A stretch of DNA of 64,000 nt from Methylopila henanensis (GTDB lineage Bacteria > Pseudomonadota > Alphaproteobacteria > Rhizobiales > Methylopilaceae), in NCBI RefSeq assembly GCF_042681025.1, contig NZ_JBHUER010000004.1:1-64000 (forward strand). Reading direction: 5' to 3'. The first letter of the stretch is position 1; every line of letters starts with the position of its first letter. The position numbers were made by a program, and so were the translations under genes. The notes under the pieces were generated by a model. That model was not told the DNA's origin, made no database searches, and saw only the letters and a list, made by a program, of their open reading frames with translations. Positions 1 to 10,451 of this stretch are shown here, in pieces.

Positions 1-49
1 GCGCCGCCGTGTCGCCGGCGCATAGAACGGATCGCCCTGCCGACAGGTC

Positions 50-3000
50 GTGGCTGAAAGGGCGGACATGCTTGAGATCGCGCGCAATATCCTCGCTCGC
101 CGGGCTTCGGCGGAGCCTTGGGAAAACGTTTCCCCGGTCCGCGAGGAATTGTTCGGGATCGAGCGACTCGAGCAGCACGCCGAATCGCTTGCGGCCGCCC
201 AGCCCATCGCCGAACGGCCGCCTTTCGTGCGGTCGCTTCGCGTGCGCCTGGGCGAGAACGCCGCCACGCTGCTCGCCGCCTACAAGGCGAGCGCAGCCGA
301 GCTGGAGAGCGGGCGCGGCGTGACGCCGGCGGCCGAATGGCTGCTCGACAACTACCACCTCGTCGAAGACCAGATCCGCGAGATCCGGGAAGACCTGCCG
401 CCGGGGTATTATCGCCAGCTCCCGAAACTCTCTGGGGGGCCGTTCACAGGCTACCCGCGTGTGTTCGGCATAGCATGGGCCTATGTCGCCCACACCGACA
501 GCCATTTCGATCCGGAGATCCTGAAACGGTTCGTCGCGGCCTATCAGAGGGTCCAGCCGCTGACGATCGGCGAGCTCTGGGCGGTGGCGATCACGATCCG
601 CATCGTCCTGATCGAGAACCTGCGTAGGCTCGCCGACCAGATCAGCGTCGCGCGCGCGGCCCGCGCCGACGCCGAGGCGCTCGCCAACCGGCTTCTCGCA
701 TCGGGCGGAGCGCGGTCCGCGCTCGACGCCGACATCGCCACGCGCCCCGAAGGTCCGGTCTCCGAACTGTTCGCAGCGCAGCTCGCCAAGCGTCTGCGCG
801 ACCAGGACCCGCGCACCAACCCTGCGCTCGAATGGCTCGAGCAGCGCTTGGCGCTGCAAGGCTCCTCGATCGAGGAGTCCGTTCGGCATGCGCAGATGCG
901 ACAGGGCGCCTCGAACGTCACGATCCGCAACGTCATCACCAGCATGCGCCTGATCTCGGACATCGACTGGGCGGAGCTATTCGAAAGCGTCAGCCTCGTG
1001 GACGAGAGGCTTCGGGACGCCAGCGACTTCGCGGCGATGGATTTCCCCACCCGCAATCTCTACCGCAGCGCGATCGAGCAACTCGCGCGCGGCTCGTCCG
1101 CGACAGAGCTCGAAGTTGCGGACGCAGCTCTCGCGGCCTCGCGGCTGGACCCTCCGACCGACATGGCCGGGGCCGAGCGCGTCCGCGATCCGGGCTACCA
1201 TCTCATCGCCGAAGGGCGCCTTGCGCTCGAACGCGCGCTCGGCTTCCGTCCGTCGCCGCGGCTGTGGTTCAACCGCTTCGGCGTCAGCCTCGGCATCGGC
1301 GGTTACGTCGGTGCGATCCTTGCGCTGACGGCCGCGCTGCTCGGCGGCGTCGTCTGGGCGCTGGTCGCGGCAGGCGGCGGAGTGTTCTGGCCGATCGCGA
1401 TCGCGCTGCTCGGCGTCATCCCCGCCACCGACGTCGCGACCGCGCTTGTCAACCGCGTGATCAGCTGGAGCTTTGGGGCGAACGCCCTGCCGGGGCTCGA
1501 CCTGTCGACAGGCGTGCCATCCGAACTTCGGACGCTCGTCGCCATGCCGACGCTGCTGACCGGAGAGGCCGATCTCGCCGAGCAGATCGCGCGGCTCGAG
1601 GTGCACCATCTGGCCGGGGCCGGCGGCGATATCTCGTTCGCGCTCGTGATCGACGGCCTCGACTCCGACCGCGAGACCCTCGACGGCGACGCCGCGCTTC
1701 TCGCCATCGCCGAGGCGTCGATCGCGCGGCTGAACGCGACGCACGGGCCCGGCCCTGGCGGCGACCGCTTCCTGCTGCTTCATCGCCGCCGCGTCTTCAA
1801 CGCGGTCGACGGCGTGTGGATGGGCTGGGAGCGCAAGCGCGGCAAGCTGCACGAGCTGAACCGGCTGCTGCGCGGCGCGACCGACACCACCTTTACGTCG
1901 ACCAGCGGACGCGCGCCGTGGGTCCCCGCGGACGTCCGCTATGTCATCACGCTCGACGCAGACACGCGGCTGCCGCGCGACGCGGCGAGCCGCCTGATCG
2001 GCAAGATGGCCCATCCGCTGAACCGGCCGGGTTTCGACACGGTCGGACGGCGCGTCGTCGGCGGTTACGGCATTCTCCAGCCGCGCGTGACGCCCTCCCT
2101 GCCGATCGGCCGGGAAGGCTCAGCCTATCAGCGCGCCTTCTCCGCTCCCGGTGGCGTTGATCCCTATGCCGCCGCGATCTCGGACGTCTATCAGGACCTG
2201 TTCGGCGAAGGCTCGTACACGGGTAAGGGCATCTACGACGTCGACGCCTTCGAGGCGGCGCTCGCAGGCCGGATGCCCGACAACGCCATGCTGAGCCACG
2301 ACCTGTTCGAAGGCATATTCGCACGAGCGGGTCTGGCCTCCGACGTCGAGGTTATCGAGGACTTCCCGTCCCGCTACGACGTCGCGGCGCGCCGGCAGCA
2401 CCGTTGGACGCGCGGCGACTGGCAATTGCTGCCCTGGGTGCTGGGCGTGGGGCAGGGCCGCGCCGGTCTTCCCGCGGTCGGTCGCGGCAAGATGGTCGAC
2501 AATCTCCGGCGCTCGCTCGTCGCGCCGGCCGCGATGGCGACGCTCGTCGCCTGCTGGCTCGCGCCGGCGCCGGTCGCCGCCTTGGGCGTCCTGTTCGTGC
2601 TGCTCGCGATCACGGTCCCGGCGGCGCTTCACCTGTTCTTCTCAGTCGTGCCGCGGCGATCCGGGATCCATCTCGGGGCTCACAACCGCGTGCTGTTCGG
2701 CGATCTCAAGCTCGCAGCGACGCAGATCGGGCTGACGCTCGCCTTCCTGCCCGACCAGGCGTGGCGGGGGCTCGACGCGATCGTGCGCACGCTCGACCGG
2801 GTGTTCCGCACGCGGCGCCTGCTGCTCGAATGGACCACCGCCGCGCAGTCGACCGCCGCGCCGCGACTGACGCTCGGCGGTTTTTACCGAATGATGGCGG
2901 GAGGGACCGGCCTCGGGCTCGGGCTCGCAGCGCTCTGCCTCGCGCTTGCGCCCTCGGCTTGGGCTTTGATCGTCCCATTCGCCATCGCATGGGGTCTTGC

Positions 3001-6000
3001 GCCTGCGATCGCGCTATGGGCGAGCCGCTCGCCGAGCGCGGCGTCCGATCTCGCCGTTTCTCCCGACGACGCGCGCGAACTGCGCTTGATCGCCCGCAGG
3101 ACGTGGCGGTTCTTCGAGACCTTCGTGACGCCGGCCGACACCATGCTGCCGCCGGACAACTTTCAGGAAGACCCTCAGCCGATCATCGCCCGGCGGACCT
3201 CGCCGACGAACATTGGGCTTTACCTGCTGTCGGCGGTCGCGGCACGCGACTTCGGCTGGGCCGGCACGGCCGAGACCGTCGAGCGGCTCGAGGCGACCTT
3301 CGAGTCGCTGCGAAAGCTGCAGCGCCATCGCGGGCATTTCCTGAACTGGTACGGCACCGAGAACGGCGAGCCGCTCATCCCGGCCTATGTGTCGACCGTC
3401 GACAGCGGCAATCTCGCGGGCCACCTGATCGCGCTCGCCAACGCCTGCGAGGAATGGGCCGCCGAGCCCGTGGCGCCGTCCATCCGGCAGGGGCTCGCGG
3501 AAAATCTGGCGCTTGCCCGCAGCGCCCTCGCGACGCTTGTCCCGCGCAAGGACAGCCGGGGCCGCCAGATCGCCGCGATCCTCGACGAGATCGACGGCCA
3601 GCTGAACGGCGGCGTCGCGATCCCGAGACTCGCGCCGGTTCTCATGCGGCTGTCCGACAAGGTGCTGAAGGTCGCGCGCGACGTGCTGCCGCCGGCAGCG
3701 TCGGAGGGCGCGTCCGACTTCCAGTTCTGGATCAAGGCGTTCGCGCGCGGCGTCGCGGAGCACACGCGCGACGCAGCCGAACGCCCGACTTTCGCGCTCA
3801 CGGAGCGGGCCGCGGCGATCGCGGCCGAGGCGCGCGCGACCGCGCTCGCAATGGACTTCGCGTTCCTGCTCGATCCGGAGCGCAAACTGTTCTCGATCGG
3901 CTACTCGCTGCCCGACAACCGGCTCGATCCGAGCTGCTATGACCTCCTCGCCTCCGAAGCCCGGCTTGCGAGCCTGTTCGCCATCGCCAAGGGCGACGCC
4001 CCGACCCGGCACTGGTTCCGCCTCGGCCGCACCGCGACCCCGATCGGCGGCGCGTCGGCGCTGATCTCGTGGTCGGGCTCGATGTTCGAGTATCTGATGC
4101 CGTCGCTCGTGATGCGGGCGCCGGCGGGCAGCCTGCTCGAGCAGACCAACCGCCTGATGGTGCGCCGCCAGCAGGACTACGGAAAATCGCTCGGTGTTCC
4201 ATGGGGCGTCTCGGAATCGGCCTACAACGCCCGCGACCTCGAATTCACCTATCAATACTCGAACTTCGGCGTGCCGGGCCTCGGCCTCAAGCGGGGCCTT
4301 GCCGAGAACGCGGTGTTCGCGCCTTACGCGACCGCGCTCGCCGCGATGGTGGACCCGCAAGGCGCGCTTTCGAATTTCGCCCGCATGGCGGATATGGGCG
4401 CGCGCGGCCGCTACGGTTTCTATGAGGCGCTCGACTTCACCCGCTCGCGTCTGCCGGAAGGCGAGAGCGTCGCGATCGTCCGCAACTTCATGGCCCATCA
4501 CCAGGGCATGACGATCGTGGCGCTTTCAAACGTCTTGCAGGACGGAAGGATGCGCGCGCGCTTCCACCGCGAGCCGATCATCCAGGCCTGCGATCTACTG
4601 ATGCAGGAGCGCATGCCGCGCGACGTCGCGGTGCTCCAGGCGCGCGCCGAAGAGGTCAAGGCCTCGCCCGGCGAGGTCGCCGAAACCTCGGTCATGCGGC
4701 ACGTGACGCCGTCGACGGGCGGAGCTCCGGTGACCCATGTGCTGTCGAACGGCCGCTACGCCGTCATGCTGACCGCGGAGGGCGCCGGCTACAGCCGCTG
4801 GCGCGATCTCGCGGTCACCCGTTGGCGCGGCGACGCCACCCGCGACGATTTAGGCTCGTTCGTCACCCTGCGCGACCTCGCGAACGGCCGGGTCTGGTCG
4901 GCCGCGGCGCAACCGATCGGCGCGGCGGCCGATCATCAGGAGGTCGTGTTCGGCGAGGATCAGGCGAGCTTAATCCGCCGCGACGGACCGCTCAGCACGA
5001 CCATGGAGGTCATCGTCTCGGGCGAGGTCGACGCCGAAGTCCGGCGCGTCACGCTGACGAACGCCGGCCGAACCGCCTTCGAGATCGAACTGACCTCCTA
5101 TTCCGAGATCGTGCTCGCTCCACCCGCCGCCGACGCCGCGCATCCGGCATTCGCAAAACTCTTCGTCGTGACCGAGCATCTGCCGGAATTCGGCGCGCTG
5201 GTGGCGACCCGCCGCCCGCGCGCGAACGGCGAGGTCTCGCCCTGCGCGGCGCATTTCGCAGTGGTCGAGGGCGGCGAGTCCGCCGCTCCGGAATACGAGA
5301 CCGACCGCGCGAAATTCCTAGGGCGCAGCCTGGCGCCCGCAGCGGCCTTCGCGGGCAATGCGGCCCTGCCGCTCTCCAATACCGTCGGGACCGTGCTCGA
5401 CCCGGTGTTCTCAATCCGGCGCCGTGTGACGGTTCCGGCCGGCGGCCGCGTGCGCGTCGCGTTCTGGACCGTGGTCGCGACATCGCGCGAGGACCTGCTT
5501 GACCTCGTCGACGCCCACCACGACCGCAACGCCTTCGACCGGGCCAAGACGCTCGCCTGGACGCAGGCGCAGGTGCAGCTTCGCCATCTCGACGTGACCG
5601 CGGAAGAGGCCGCCGACTTCCAGCGGCTCGCAGCGCCGCTGCTCTATCCGGACGCGCGCTTCCGGGCGGCCTCCGACGTCATCGTCCGCGGCGCGGGACC
5701 GCAATCGGGGCTCTGGCCCTATTCGATCTCCGGCGACCTGCCCATCGTGTTGCTGCGGATCGACGACATCGAGGACATGGACCAGGTCCGTCAGTTGCTG
5801 CGCGCCCATGAATACTGGCGGATGAAGCGGATCTCGGTCGATCTCGTCATCGTCAACGAGCACGCTTCGTCCTACCTGCAAGACCTGCAGATCGCGATCG
5901 ACACCGCGGTGCGCTCAAGCCAGTCGCGGCCGCGTCTCGGCGACGCGCCGGCGCAAGGCGCGGTCTACACCTTGCGCGCCGACCTGCTGCCGATCGAAGC

Positions 6001-8602
6001 CCGCAACCTGCTGCTCTCCGTTGCGCGCGTCGTGCTCGTCGCCCGCCGCGGCCCGATTGGGGCCCAGATGGCGCGCCTGTCCGCGCTCGCCCCCTTTGCC
6101 GCGCCGACGCCGCGCAAGACGCCAAAGGCGAAGAGCACCGAGTCGCAGCGCGCCGCGGCGATGGCAGGCCTCGAGTTCTTCAACGGGCTCGGAGGCTTCG
6201 GCGACGACGGCCGAGAATATGTCGTCGTGCTCGACGGCGGCCGCACGACCCCCGCGCCTTGGATCAACGTGATCGCCAATCCCGCCTTCGGCTTCCAGGT
6301 CTCGGCCGGCGGCAGCGGCTCGACATGGTCGGAGAACAGCCGAGAGAACCAGCTGACGCCGTGGTCGAACGACCCGGTGATGGATCCGGCCGGAGAGGCG
6401 ATCTACGTCCGCGACGAGGAGACAGGCGATGTCTGGACCCCGACCGCGCAGCCGATCTGCGACGGCGGGCTCTACGTCGCGCGCCACCGCTTCGGATCGA
6501 GCCGCTTCGAGCACGAGGCGAACGGCGTCGCGCTTGAGCTGACGCAGTTTGTCCCCGTGGCGGACCCAGTCAAAATCTCGCGGCTGACGCTGCGCAACAC
6601 ATCGGAGCGTCCGCGCCGGCTGTCGGTCACAGCCTTCGCCGAATGGGTTTTGGGGACTGCCCGCGGCGCTTCCGCGCCGTTCGTGACGACGGAGGTCGAT
6701 CCAAACACCGGAGCTTTGTTCGCCCGCAACCCCTCGGGCTCGGCGTTCTCCGGCCGGGTCGCGTTCGCCGATCTCCTCGGACGACAGACCAGCTGGACAG
6801 CCGACCGCACGGAGTTCCTCGGCCGCAACGGCGGGCCGGACGCGCCGGCCGCGTTGCTTCGGAAAACGCCGCTCTCCGGCGCGGCCGGGGCCGGGCTGGA
6901 CCCCTGCGCGGCGCTCTCGACCGAAATCGCGCTCGGCGTCGGCGAGAGCGTCGAGATCGTCTGGCTCATCGGCCAGTGCCGCTCCGAAGAGGACGCCCGC
7001 GTGCTCATCCTGCGCACGCGTGACGCAGACCTCGACGCCGTGCTGGCGGAGGTTTCCGAGAGCTGGAAGGCGCGGCTCGGCGCAGTCCAGGTCCGCACGC
7101 CGGACCGCGCGATGGACATCATGCTCAACGGCTGGCTGCTCTATCAGGCGCTCGGCTGCCGCATCTGGGCGCGTTCGGGCTTCTATCAGGCGAGCGGCGC
7201 CTACGGCTTCCGTGATCAGATGCAGGACGGCATGGCGCTGTCGCTGATCGATCCGGCCGAAACGCGCAGCCATCTGATGCGCGCCGCGAGCCGCCAGTTC
7301 CCGGAAGGCGACGTGCAGCATTGGTGGTTGCCGCACTCCGGCCAGGGCGTTCGCACGCGCATCTCCGACGACCGGGTTTGGCTGGCCTACGCCGCCGCCA
7401 CCTATGTCGCGACCTCGGGCGACGTGGCGGTTCTCGACGAGGAGGCTGGGTTCCTCGACGGCCCGCTGCTGAAGCCCGGCGAGCACGACGCCTTCTTCCA
7501 GCCGATGGAGTCAGCCGAGAGCGCTTCGCTGTTCGAGCACTGCGCTCGCGGCCTCGACCAGTGTGTCGGGCTCACCGGCCCACATGGCCTGCCGCTGATG
7601 GGCACGGGCGACTGGAACGACGGCATGAACCGTGTGGGCGAAGGCGGCCAGGGCGAGAGCGTCTGGCTCGGCTGGCTGTTCATCCGAACCGTCGCCTTGT
7701 TCGCGCCGCTCGCCGAGCCGCGCGACCCGGAGCGCGCCGGCCGCTGGCGGGCGCACGCCAAAAGCATCCGGGCCGCGATCGAGCGCAAGGCTTGGGACGG
7801 CGCATGGTATCGCCGCGCGACCTTCGACGATGGGACATGGCTCGGCTCAAAAGACAGCGACGAGTGCCGCATCGACCAGATCGCGCAATCCTGGGCGGTG
7901 CTGTCCGGCGCCGCAGACCCTGAGCGCGCCGCCCGCGCCATGGCTTCGGTCGACGAGCGGCTGATCCGGCGTGACGATGGGATCGCGGTGCTGTTCACGC
8001 CGCCCTTCGTCTCGACCCCGCACGACCCCGGCTACATCAAGGGTTATCCGGCGGGCCTGCGCGAGAACGGCGGGCAGTATTCGCACGCCGCGATGTGGTC
8101 GATCCTCGCCTTCGCCAAGCTCGGCGACGGGGCCAGGGCGCACGACCTGTTCGACTTGCTGAACCCCATCAACCACGCGCTCGATGGCGCCGCGGCCGAG
8201 CGCTACAAGGTCGAGCCCTATGTTGTGGCGGCCGACGTCTATTCCGCGCCCCCGCATGTCGGGCGCGGCGGCTGGACCTGGTACACGGGCTCCGCCGCCT
8301 GGATGCACCGCGCCGGTCTCGAAGGCATTCTGGGCGTCACCCGCGAGGGCGCGCACCTGCGCGTCGCGCCCGTGATCCCGCCGTCATGGCCGGGCTTCGA
8401 GGCGACGCTTACGGTCGAGGGGACGGTCTGCCGGATCCGGGTTGAGCGTCGTCTAGCGGACGACGACGAGGCTCCGCGGTCTACGCTCGATGGCCGACCG
8501 CTCGATCCGGCGGCTGAAGGCGCGCGGATCCCGCTGGATGCGCGAGAGCACGAGCTGACCATCACCCTGGCCGGGTCTGGATGCAGATCGCCCCACCTCT
8601 GA
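50..8602 (+). CDS. ndvB: Cyclic beta-1,2-glucan synthase (NdvB/ChvB type)
   Basis: This is a giant membrane enzyme of about 2850 residues, the usual NdvB/ChvB size. It makes periplasmic cyclic beta-1,2-glucan from UDP-glucose for hypo-osmotic adaptation and host interaction. An N-terminal region leads to hydrophobic segments near residues 420-460. A GT84-type transferase core follows, with a DADTRLP motif near residue 635 and RQHRWTRGD near 785. More membrane segments come next, then a glycoamylase-like region from about 1030. The C-terminus is a GH94 phosphorylase-like domain with GDWNDGM near residue 2520, which carries the family's catalytic Asp and controls ring size. The frame starts at a GTG; an ATG at 68 is an alternative. 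An in-frame stop at 23-25 shows the 5' end lies inside the window. It stands alone on this strand. Confidence 0.95.
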   Translation: MAERADMLEIARNILARRASAEPWENVSPVREELFGIERLEQHAESLAAAQPIAERPPFVRSLRVRLGENAATLLAAYKASAAELESGRGVTPAAEWLLDNYHLVEDQIREIREDLPPGYYRQLPKLSGGPFTGYPRVFGIAWAYVAHTDSHFDPEILKRFVAAYQRVQPLTIGELWAVAITIRIVLIENLRRLADQISVARAARADAEALANRLLASGGARSALDADIATRPEGPVSELFAAQLAKRLRDQDPRTNPALEWLEQRLALQGSSIEESVRHAQMRQGASNVTIRNVITSMRLISDIDWAELFESVSLVDERLRDASDFAAMDFPTRNLYRSAIEQLARGSSATELEVADAALAASRLDPPTDMAGAERVRDPGYHLIAEGRLALERALGFRPSPRLWFNRFGVSLGIGGYVGAILALTAALLGGVVWALVAAGGGVFWPIAIALLGVIPATDVATALVNRVISWSFGANALPGLDLSTGVPSELRTLVAMPTLLTGEADLAEQIARLEVHHLAGAGGDISFALVIDGLDSDRETLDGDAALLAIAEASIARLNATHGPGPGGDRFLLLHRRRVFNAVDGVWMGWERKRGKLHELNRLLRGATDTTFTSTSGRAPWVPADVRYVITLDADTRLPRDAASRLIGKMAHPLNRPGFDTVGRRVVGGYGILQPRVTPSLPIGREGSAYQRAFSAPGGVDPYAAAISDVYQDLFGEGSYTGKGIYDVDAFEAALAGRMPDNAMLSHDLFEGIFARAGLASDVEVIEDFPSRYDVAARRQHRWTRGDWQLLPWVLGVGQGRAGLPAVGRGKMVDNLRRSLVAPAAMATLVACWLAPAPVAALGVLFVLLAITVPAALHLFFSVVPRRSGIHLGAHNRVLFGDLKLAATQIGLTLAFLPDQAWRGLDAIVRTLDRVFRTRRLLLEWTTAAQSTAAPRLTLGGFYRMMAGGTGLGLGLAALCLALAPSAWALIVPFAIAWGLAPAIALWASRSPSAASDLAVSPDDARELRLIARRTWRFFETFVTPADTMLPPDNFQEDPQPIIARRTSPTNIGLYLLSAVAARDFGWAGTAETVERLEATFESLRKLQRHRGHFLNWYGTENGEPLIPAYVSTVDSGNLAGHLIALANACEEWAAEPVAPSIRQGLAENLALARSALATLVPRKDSRGRQIAAILDEIDGQLNGGVAIPRLAPVLMRLSDKVLKVARDVLPPAASEGASDFQFWIKAFARGVAEHTRDAAERPTFALTERAAAIAAEARATALAMDFAFLLDPERKLFSIGYSLPDNRLDPSCYDLLASEARLASLFAIAKGDAPTRHWFRLGRTATPIGGASALISWSGSMFEYLMPSLVMRAPAGSLLEQTNRLMVRRQQDYGKSLGVPWGVSESAYNARDLEFTYQYSNFGVPGLGLKRGLAENAVFAPYATALAAMVDPQGALSNFARMADMGARGRYGFYEALDFTRSRLPEGESVAIVRNFMAHHQGMTIVALSNVLQDGRMRARFHREPIIQACDLLMQERMPRDVAVLQARAEEVKASPGEVAETSVMRHVTPSTGGAPVTHVLSNGRYAVMLTAEGAGYSRWRDLAVTRWRGDATRDDLGSFVTLRDLANGRVWSAAAQPIGAAADHQEVVFGEDQASLIRRDGPLSTTMEVIVSGEVDAEVRRVTLTNAGRTAFEIELTSYSEIVLAPPAADAAHPAFAKLFVVTEHLPEFGALVATRRPRANGEVSPCAAHFAVVEGGESAAPEYETDRAKFLGRSLAPAAAFAGNAALPLSNTVGTVLDPVFSIRRRVTVPAGGRVRVAFWTVVATSREDLLDLVDAHHDRNAFDRAKTLAWTQAQVQLRHLDVTAEEAADFQRLAAPLLYPDARFRAASDVIVRGAGPQSGLWPYSISGDLPIVLLRIDDIEDMDQVRQLLRAHEYWRMKRISVDLVIVNEHASSYLQDLQIAIDTAVRSSQSRPRLGDAPAQGAVYTLRADLLPIEARNLLLSVARVVLVARRGPIGAQMARLSALAPFAAPTPRKTPKAKSTESQRAAAMAGLEFFNGLGGFGDDGREYVVVLDGGRTTPAPWINVIANPAFGFQVSAGGSGSTWSENSRENQLTPWSNDPVMDPAGEAIYVRDEETGDVWTPTAQPICDGGLYVARHRFGSSRFEHEANGVALELTQFVPVADPVKISRLTLRNTSERPRRLSVTAFAEWVLGTARGASAPFVTTEVDPNTGALFARNPSGSAFSGRVAFADLLGRQTSWTADRTEFLGRNGGPDAPAALLRKTPLSGAAGAGLDPCAALSTEIALGVGESVEIVWLIGQCRSEEDARVLILRTRDADLDAVLAEVSESWKARLGAVQVRTPDRAMDIMLNGWLLYQALGCRIWARSGFYQASGAYGFRDQMQDGMALSLIDPAETRSHLMRAASRQFPEGDVQHWWLPHSGQGVRTRISDDRVWLAYAAATYVATSGDVAVLDEEAGFLDGPLLKPGEHDAFFQPMESAESASLFEHCARGLDQCVGLTGPHGLPLMGTGDWNDGMNRVGEGGQGESVWLGWLFIRTVALFAPLAEPRDPERAGRWRAHAKSIRAAIERKAWDGAWYRRATFDDGTWLGSKDSDECRIDQIAQSWAVLSGAADPERAARAMASVDERLIRRDDGIAVLFTPPFVSTPHDPGYIKGYPAGLRENGGQYSHAAMWSILAFAKLGDGARAHDLFDLLNPINHALDGAAAERYKVEPYVVAADVYSAPPHVGRGGWTWYTGSAAWMHRAGLEGILGVTREGAHLRVAPVIPPSWPGFEATLTVEGTVCRIRVERRLADDDEAPRSTLDGRPLDPAAEGARIPLDAREHELTITLAGSGCRSPHL

Positions 8603-8670
8603 GGCGGCTTTTCGGCACGGCTCGTTCCGACCGCCGCTATTCCGACGCCTCTTTCTGACAGGCTGCATCG

Positions 8671-8958
8671 ATGACCAAGACCAACTTGTCCCCCGCGGCC
8701 TCCAGCGTCGCCAACCTCTCGATATCGGCGGACTCCGAGCTTCTCGCCAAGCTCGACGGCTGGATCGCGGCCCATGTCGACCCGATGTCGCGCGAAGAGG
8801 CGGCGCGGGCGTTGCTCGCAGCGGCATTGTCGGGAGTGAAAACGACCAAACGTCGACGGCCCGTATCTGGTCCCGTCGACGCCCCGATGGTTCGAGCCGG
8901 ACGCAAGATGAAGGCCGCAAGCGATTGCGCCGGCACTTTCGAAAGCGGCAATCGCTGA
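8671..8958 (+). CDS. Small hypothetical protein, possibly ribbon-helix-helix-like
   Basis: This is a 95-residue ORF, 68 bases after the glucan synthase, with no recognised family name. Residues 18-52 (LSISADSELLAKLDGWI, then an acidic-to-basic helix with SREEAARALL) resemble the strand-helix-helix pattern of small DNA-binding antitoxins. The C-terminal half is basic (KTTKRRRP, RAGRKMK). No strong ribosome binding site precedes the ATG. It may be a remnant or a regulator belonging to the accessory DNA that follows. The fold assignment is an inference from pattern only. Confidence 0.45.
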   Translation: MTKTNLSPAASSVANLSISADSELLAKLDGWIAAHVDPMSREEAARALLAAALSGVKTTKRRRPVSGPVDAPMVRAGRKMKAASDCAGTFESGNR

Positions 8959-9147
8959 CGAACCGGGCAGTTGGCCAATAAGCCACCCTACATAACGTCC
9001 GCTTTGGGTCAAAGTCGGCGGTTGGGCCTTCTAGCCGTTGCGCCATTCTGTCGTCTTTGCGCCGCCTTGACGCTCTGGTGCCAGAAAAGACTTCACTTCC
9101 TTCGCGACCAGAGCGTTGGTGTCGTCGTGGCGAACGAGGACGCAACG

Positions 9148-9360
9148 ATGTCGCGGAAGCTAGCGAAGGCCTGCCTGAGGTCGATGTTTGAGCGTGTGGC
9201 CGAGTGCGGGGACCAGGCGCGCGCGGCGAGAGAGCTTCTGGCGCTCGGACGCCTCGATGAGGCGATGACCATCGCTTGCGAGATCGAGCCATTGCTCTAC
9301 GAGGCGAACCACCCCATGCAGAGCGCGAGCCTTCTGAGGCGCGAGGGCAGGGGGCGCTAG
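9148..9360 (+). CDS. Small hypothetical protein
   Basis: This is a 70-residue ORF, predicted helical and rich in Ala, Arg and Leu, with no recognised domain. The frame is open further upstream, but the ATG at 9148 follows a GAGGAC ribosome-binding-like stretch and the upstream translation looks non-coding. The pattern RAARELLALGRLDEAM resembles a single helical-repeat hairpin. It sits about 110 bases before the DUF3489 gene on the same strand and probably belongs to the same accessory segment. Function unknown. Confidence 0.4.
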   Translation: MSRKLAKACLRSMFERVAECGDQARAARELLALGRLDEAMTIACEIEPLLYEANHPMQSASLLRREGRGR

Positions 9361-9468
9361 CACTCCGCCGCGGCCCTGAGTTGAGGCAGCTTGGATAAAC
9401 CTCGCCCCGCGATTGCGGGGTCGTGTCGGTGGCGGCGACAGGCCGTCGGCAACCGCGGAGGTTTTCTT

Positions 9469-9999
9469 ATGTCGAGCGCAGCTCCTTCCCCAAGCACCCG
9501 CCTGAGCGACGCTCAGCTCGTGATGCTGTCCGCGGCCTCCCAACGGAAGGATGCCCTGGTCGTCCTTTCCGACCCGGCGGCCTCCTCGCGGACGGTGGCA
9601 GCCCTGATCCGACGTGGTCTGCTGGCCGAGGTCCCGGTTGCTCGCCGGCAGCCGTCCTGGCGGCAGGATGCGAGCGGTCCGGTCGGGCTGCAGATCACGA
9701 AGGCCGGTTTCGCCGCGCTCCGGCTCGATAAGGAGCCGCCTGCGCTGGTGCAAACGCTGACGAGCGGCTCTTCGAGTGTCGCTGCGGCGGTGCGCGCGGG
9801 CACCAAGCAGGCGGCGGTGGTGGAGCTTCTGACGCGTGATCAAGGCGCGACCTTGCGCGAGCTCGCTGCTGCGATGGGCTGGCTGCCGCATACGACCCGA
9901 GCGGCGCTGACCGGCCTCCGTCGGCGCGGCTACGCGGTCGCATCGTCGACGATGCCCAGCGGTGAGCGGTCCTACCGCATCGCTCAGGCGGCCGCCTGA
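9469..9999 (+). CDS. DUF3489 domain-containing protein
   Basis: This is a 176-residue protein. Its C-terminal part (about residues 95-165) has the DUF3489 pattern: an alanine-rich linker, then a winged-helix-like stretch with TKQAAVVELLTRDQGATLRE, AAAMGWLPHTTRAAL and GLRRRGYAV. The N-terminal half also looks like a helix-turn-helix (TRLSDAQLVMLSAASQR, RTVAALIRRGLL). The ATG at 9469 was preferred over an upstream in-frame start because the extension does not resemble protein sequence. The stop overlaps the next start by one base. DUF3489, DUF2924 and a recombinase recur together in alphaproteobacterial islands, which suggests a DNA-binding partner of the recombinase. The role itself is not established. 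Confidence 0.8.
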   Translation: MSSAAPSPSTRLSDAQLVMLSAASQRKDALVVLSDPAASSRTVAALIRRGLLAEVPVARRQPSWRQDASGPVGLQITKAGFAALRLDKEPPALVQTLTSGSSSVAAAVRAGTKQAAVVELLTRDQGATLRELAAAMGWLPHTTRAALTGLRRRGYAVASSTMPSGERSYRIAQAAA

Positions 10000-10451
10000 T
10001 GGCGCGTCAAACGCGTGAGCGCATCGAGGTCGAAGTCGCCCGGCTGGGAGACCTCGACCTCGCCGTGCTGCAGGCGCGATGGCGAAGCGTGACGGGGAAG
10101 GCGGCGCCGGCCGCGGTGTCGAAGGGCCTGCTGCTCCGGATGCTGGCCTATCGCGTGCAGGCCGACGCGCTGGGCGATCTCGACGCCGACACGGCGCGCT
10201 TCCTGGATCGCGTCGCTTCGAGCCCGACCACGGCGGCCGTCCCGCTGCCTGACCGCGAGCGGATCGGCGGCGGAGGCGTTCTGGTGCGCGAGTGGGAGGG
10301 CGTCATCCACCGCGTGATAGCGTTGAAGGACGGCTACGCCTGGAACGGCGGGACCTATCGCAGCCTGTCTGAGGTCGCCCGCGCTATCACCGGCGTGCGC
10401 TGGAACGGTCCGCGGTTCTTCGGGCTGCGGGACAAGGGGAGGGCGGGGTGA
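9999..10451 (+). CDS. DUF2924 domain-containing protein
   Basis: This is a 150-residue protein matching DUF2924. It opens with a short helical region (LGDLDLAVLQARWRSVTGK, LLRMLAYRVQ). The core is LVREWEGVIHRVIALKDGY, AWNGGTYRSLSEVARAITG and RWNGPRFFGLR, characteristic of the small basic proteins encoded next to island recombinases. The start shares one base with the DUF3489 stop, and the stop shares four bases (GTGA) with the recombinase start, so the three genes look translationally coupled. Function is unknown; a DNA-binding accessory role in recombination is an inference from context. Confidence 0.85.
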   Translation: MARQTRERIEVEVARLGDLDLAVLQARWRSVTGKAAPAAVSKGLLLRMLAYRVQADALGDLDADTARFLDRVASSPTTAAVPLPDRERIGGGGVLVREWEGVIHRVIALKDGYAWNGGTYRSLSEVARAITGVRWNGPRFFGLRDKGRAG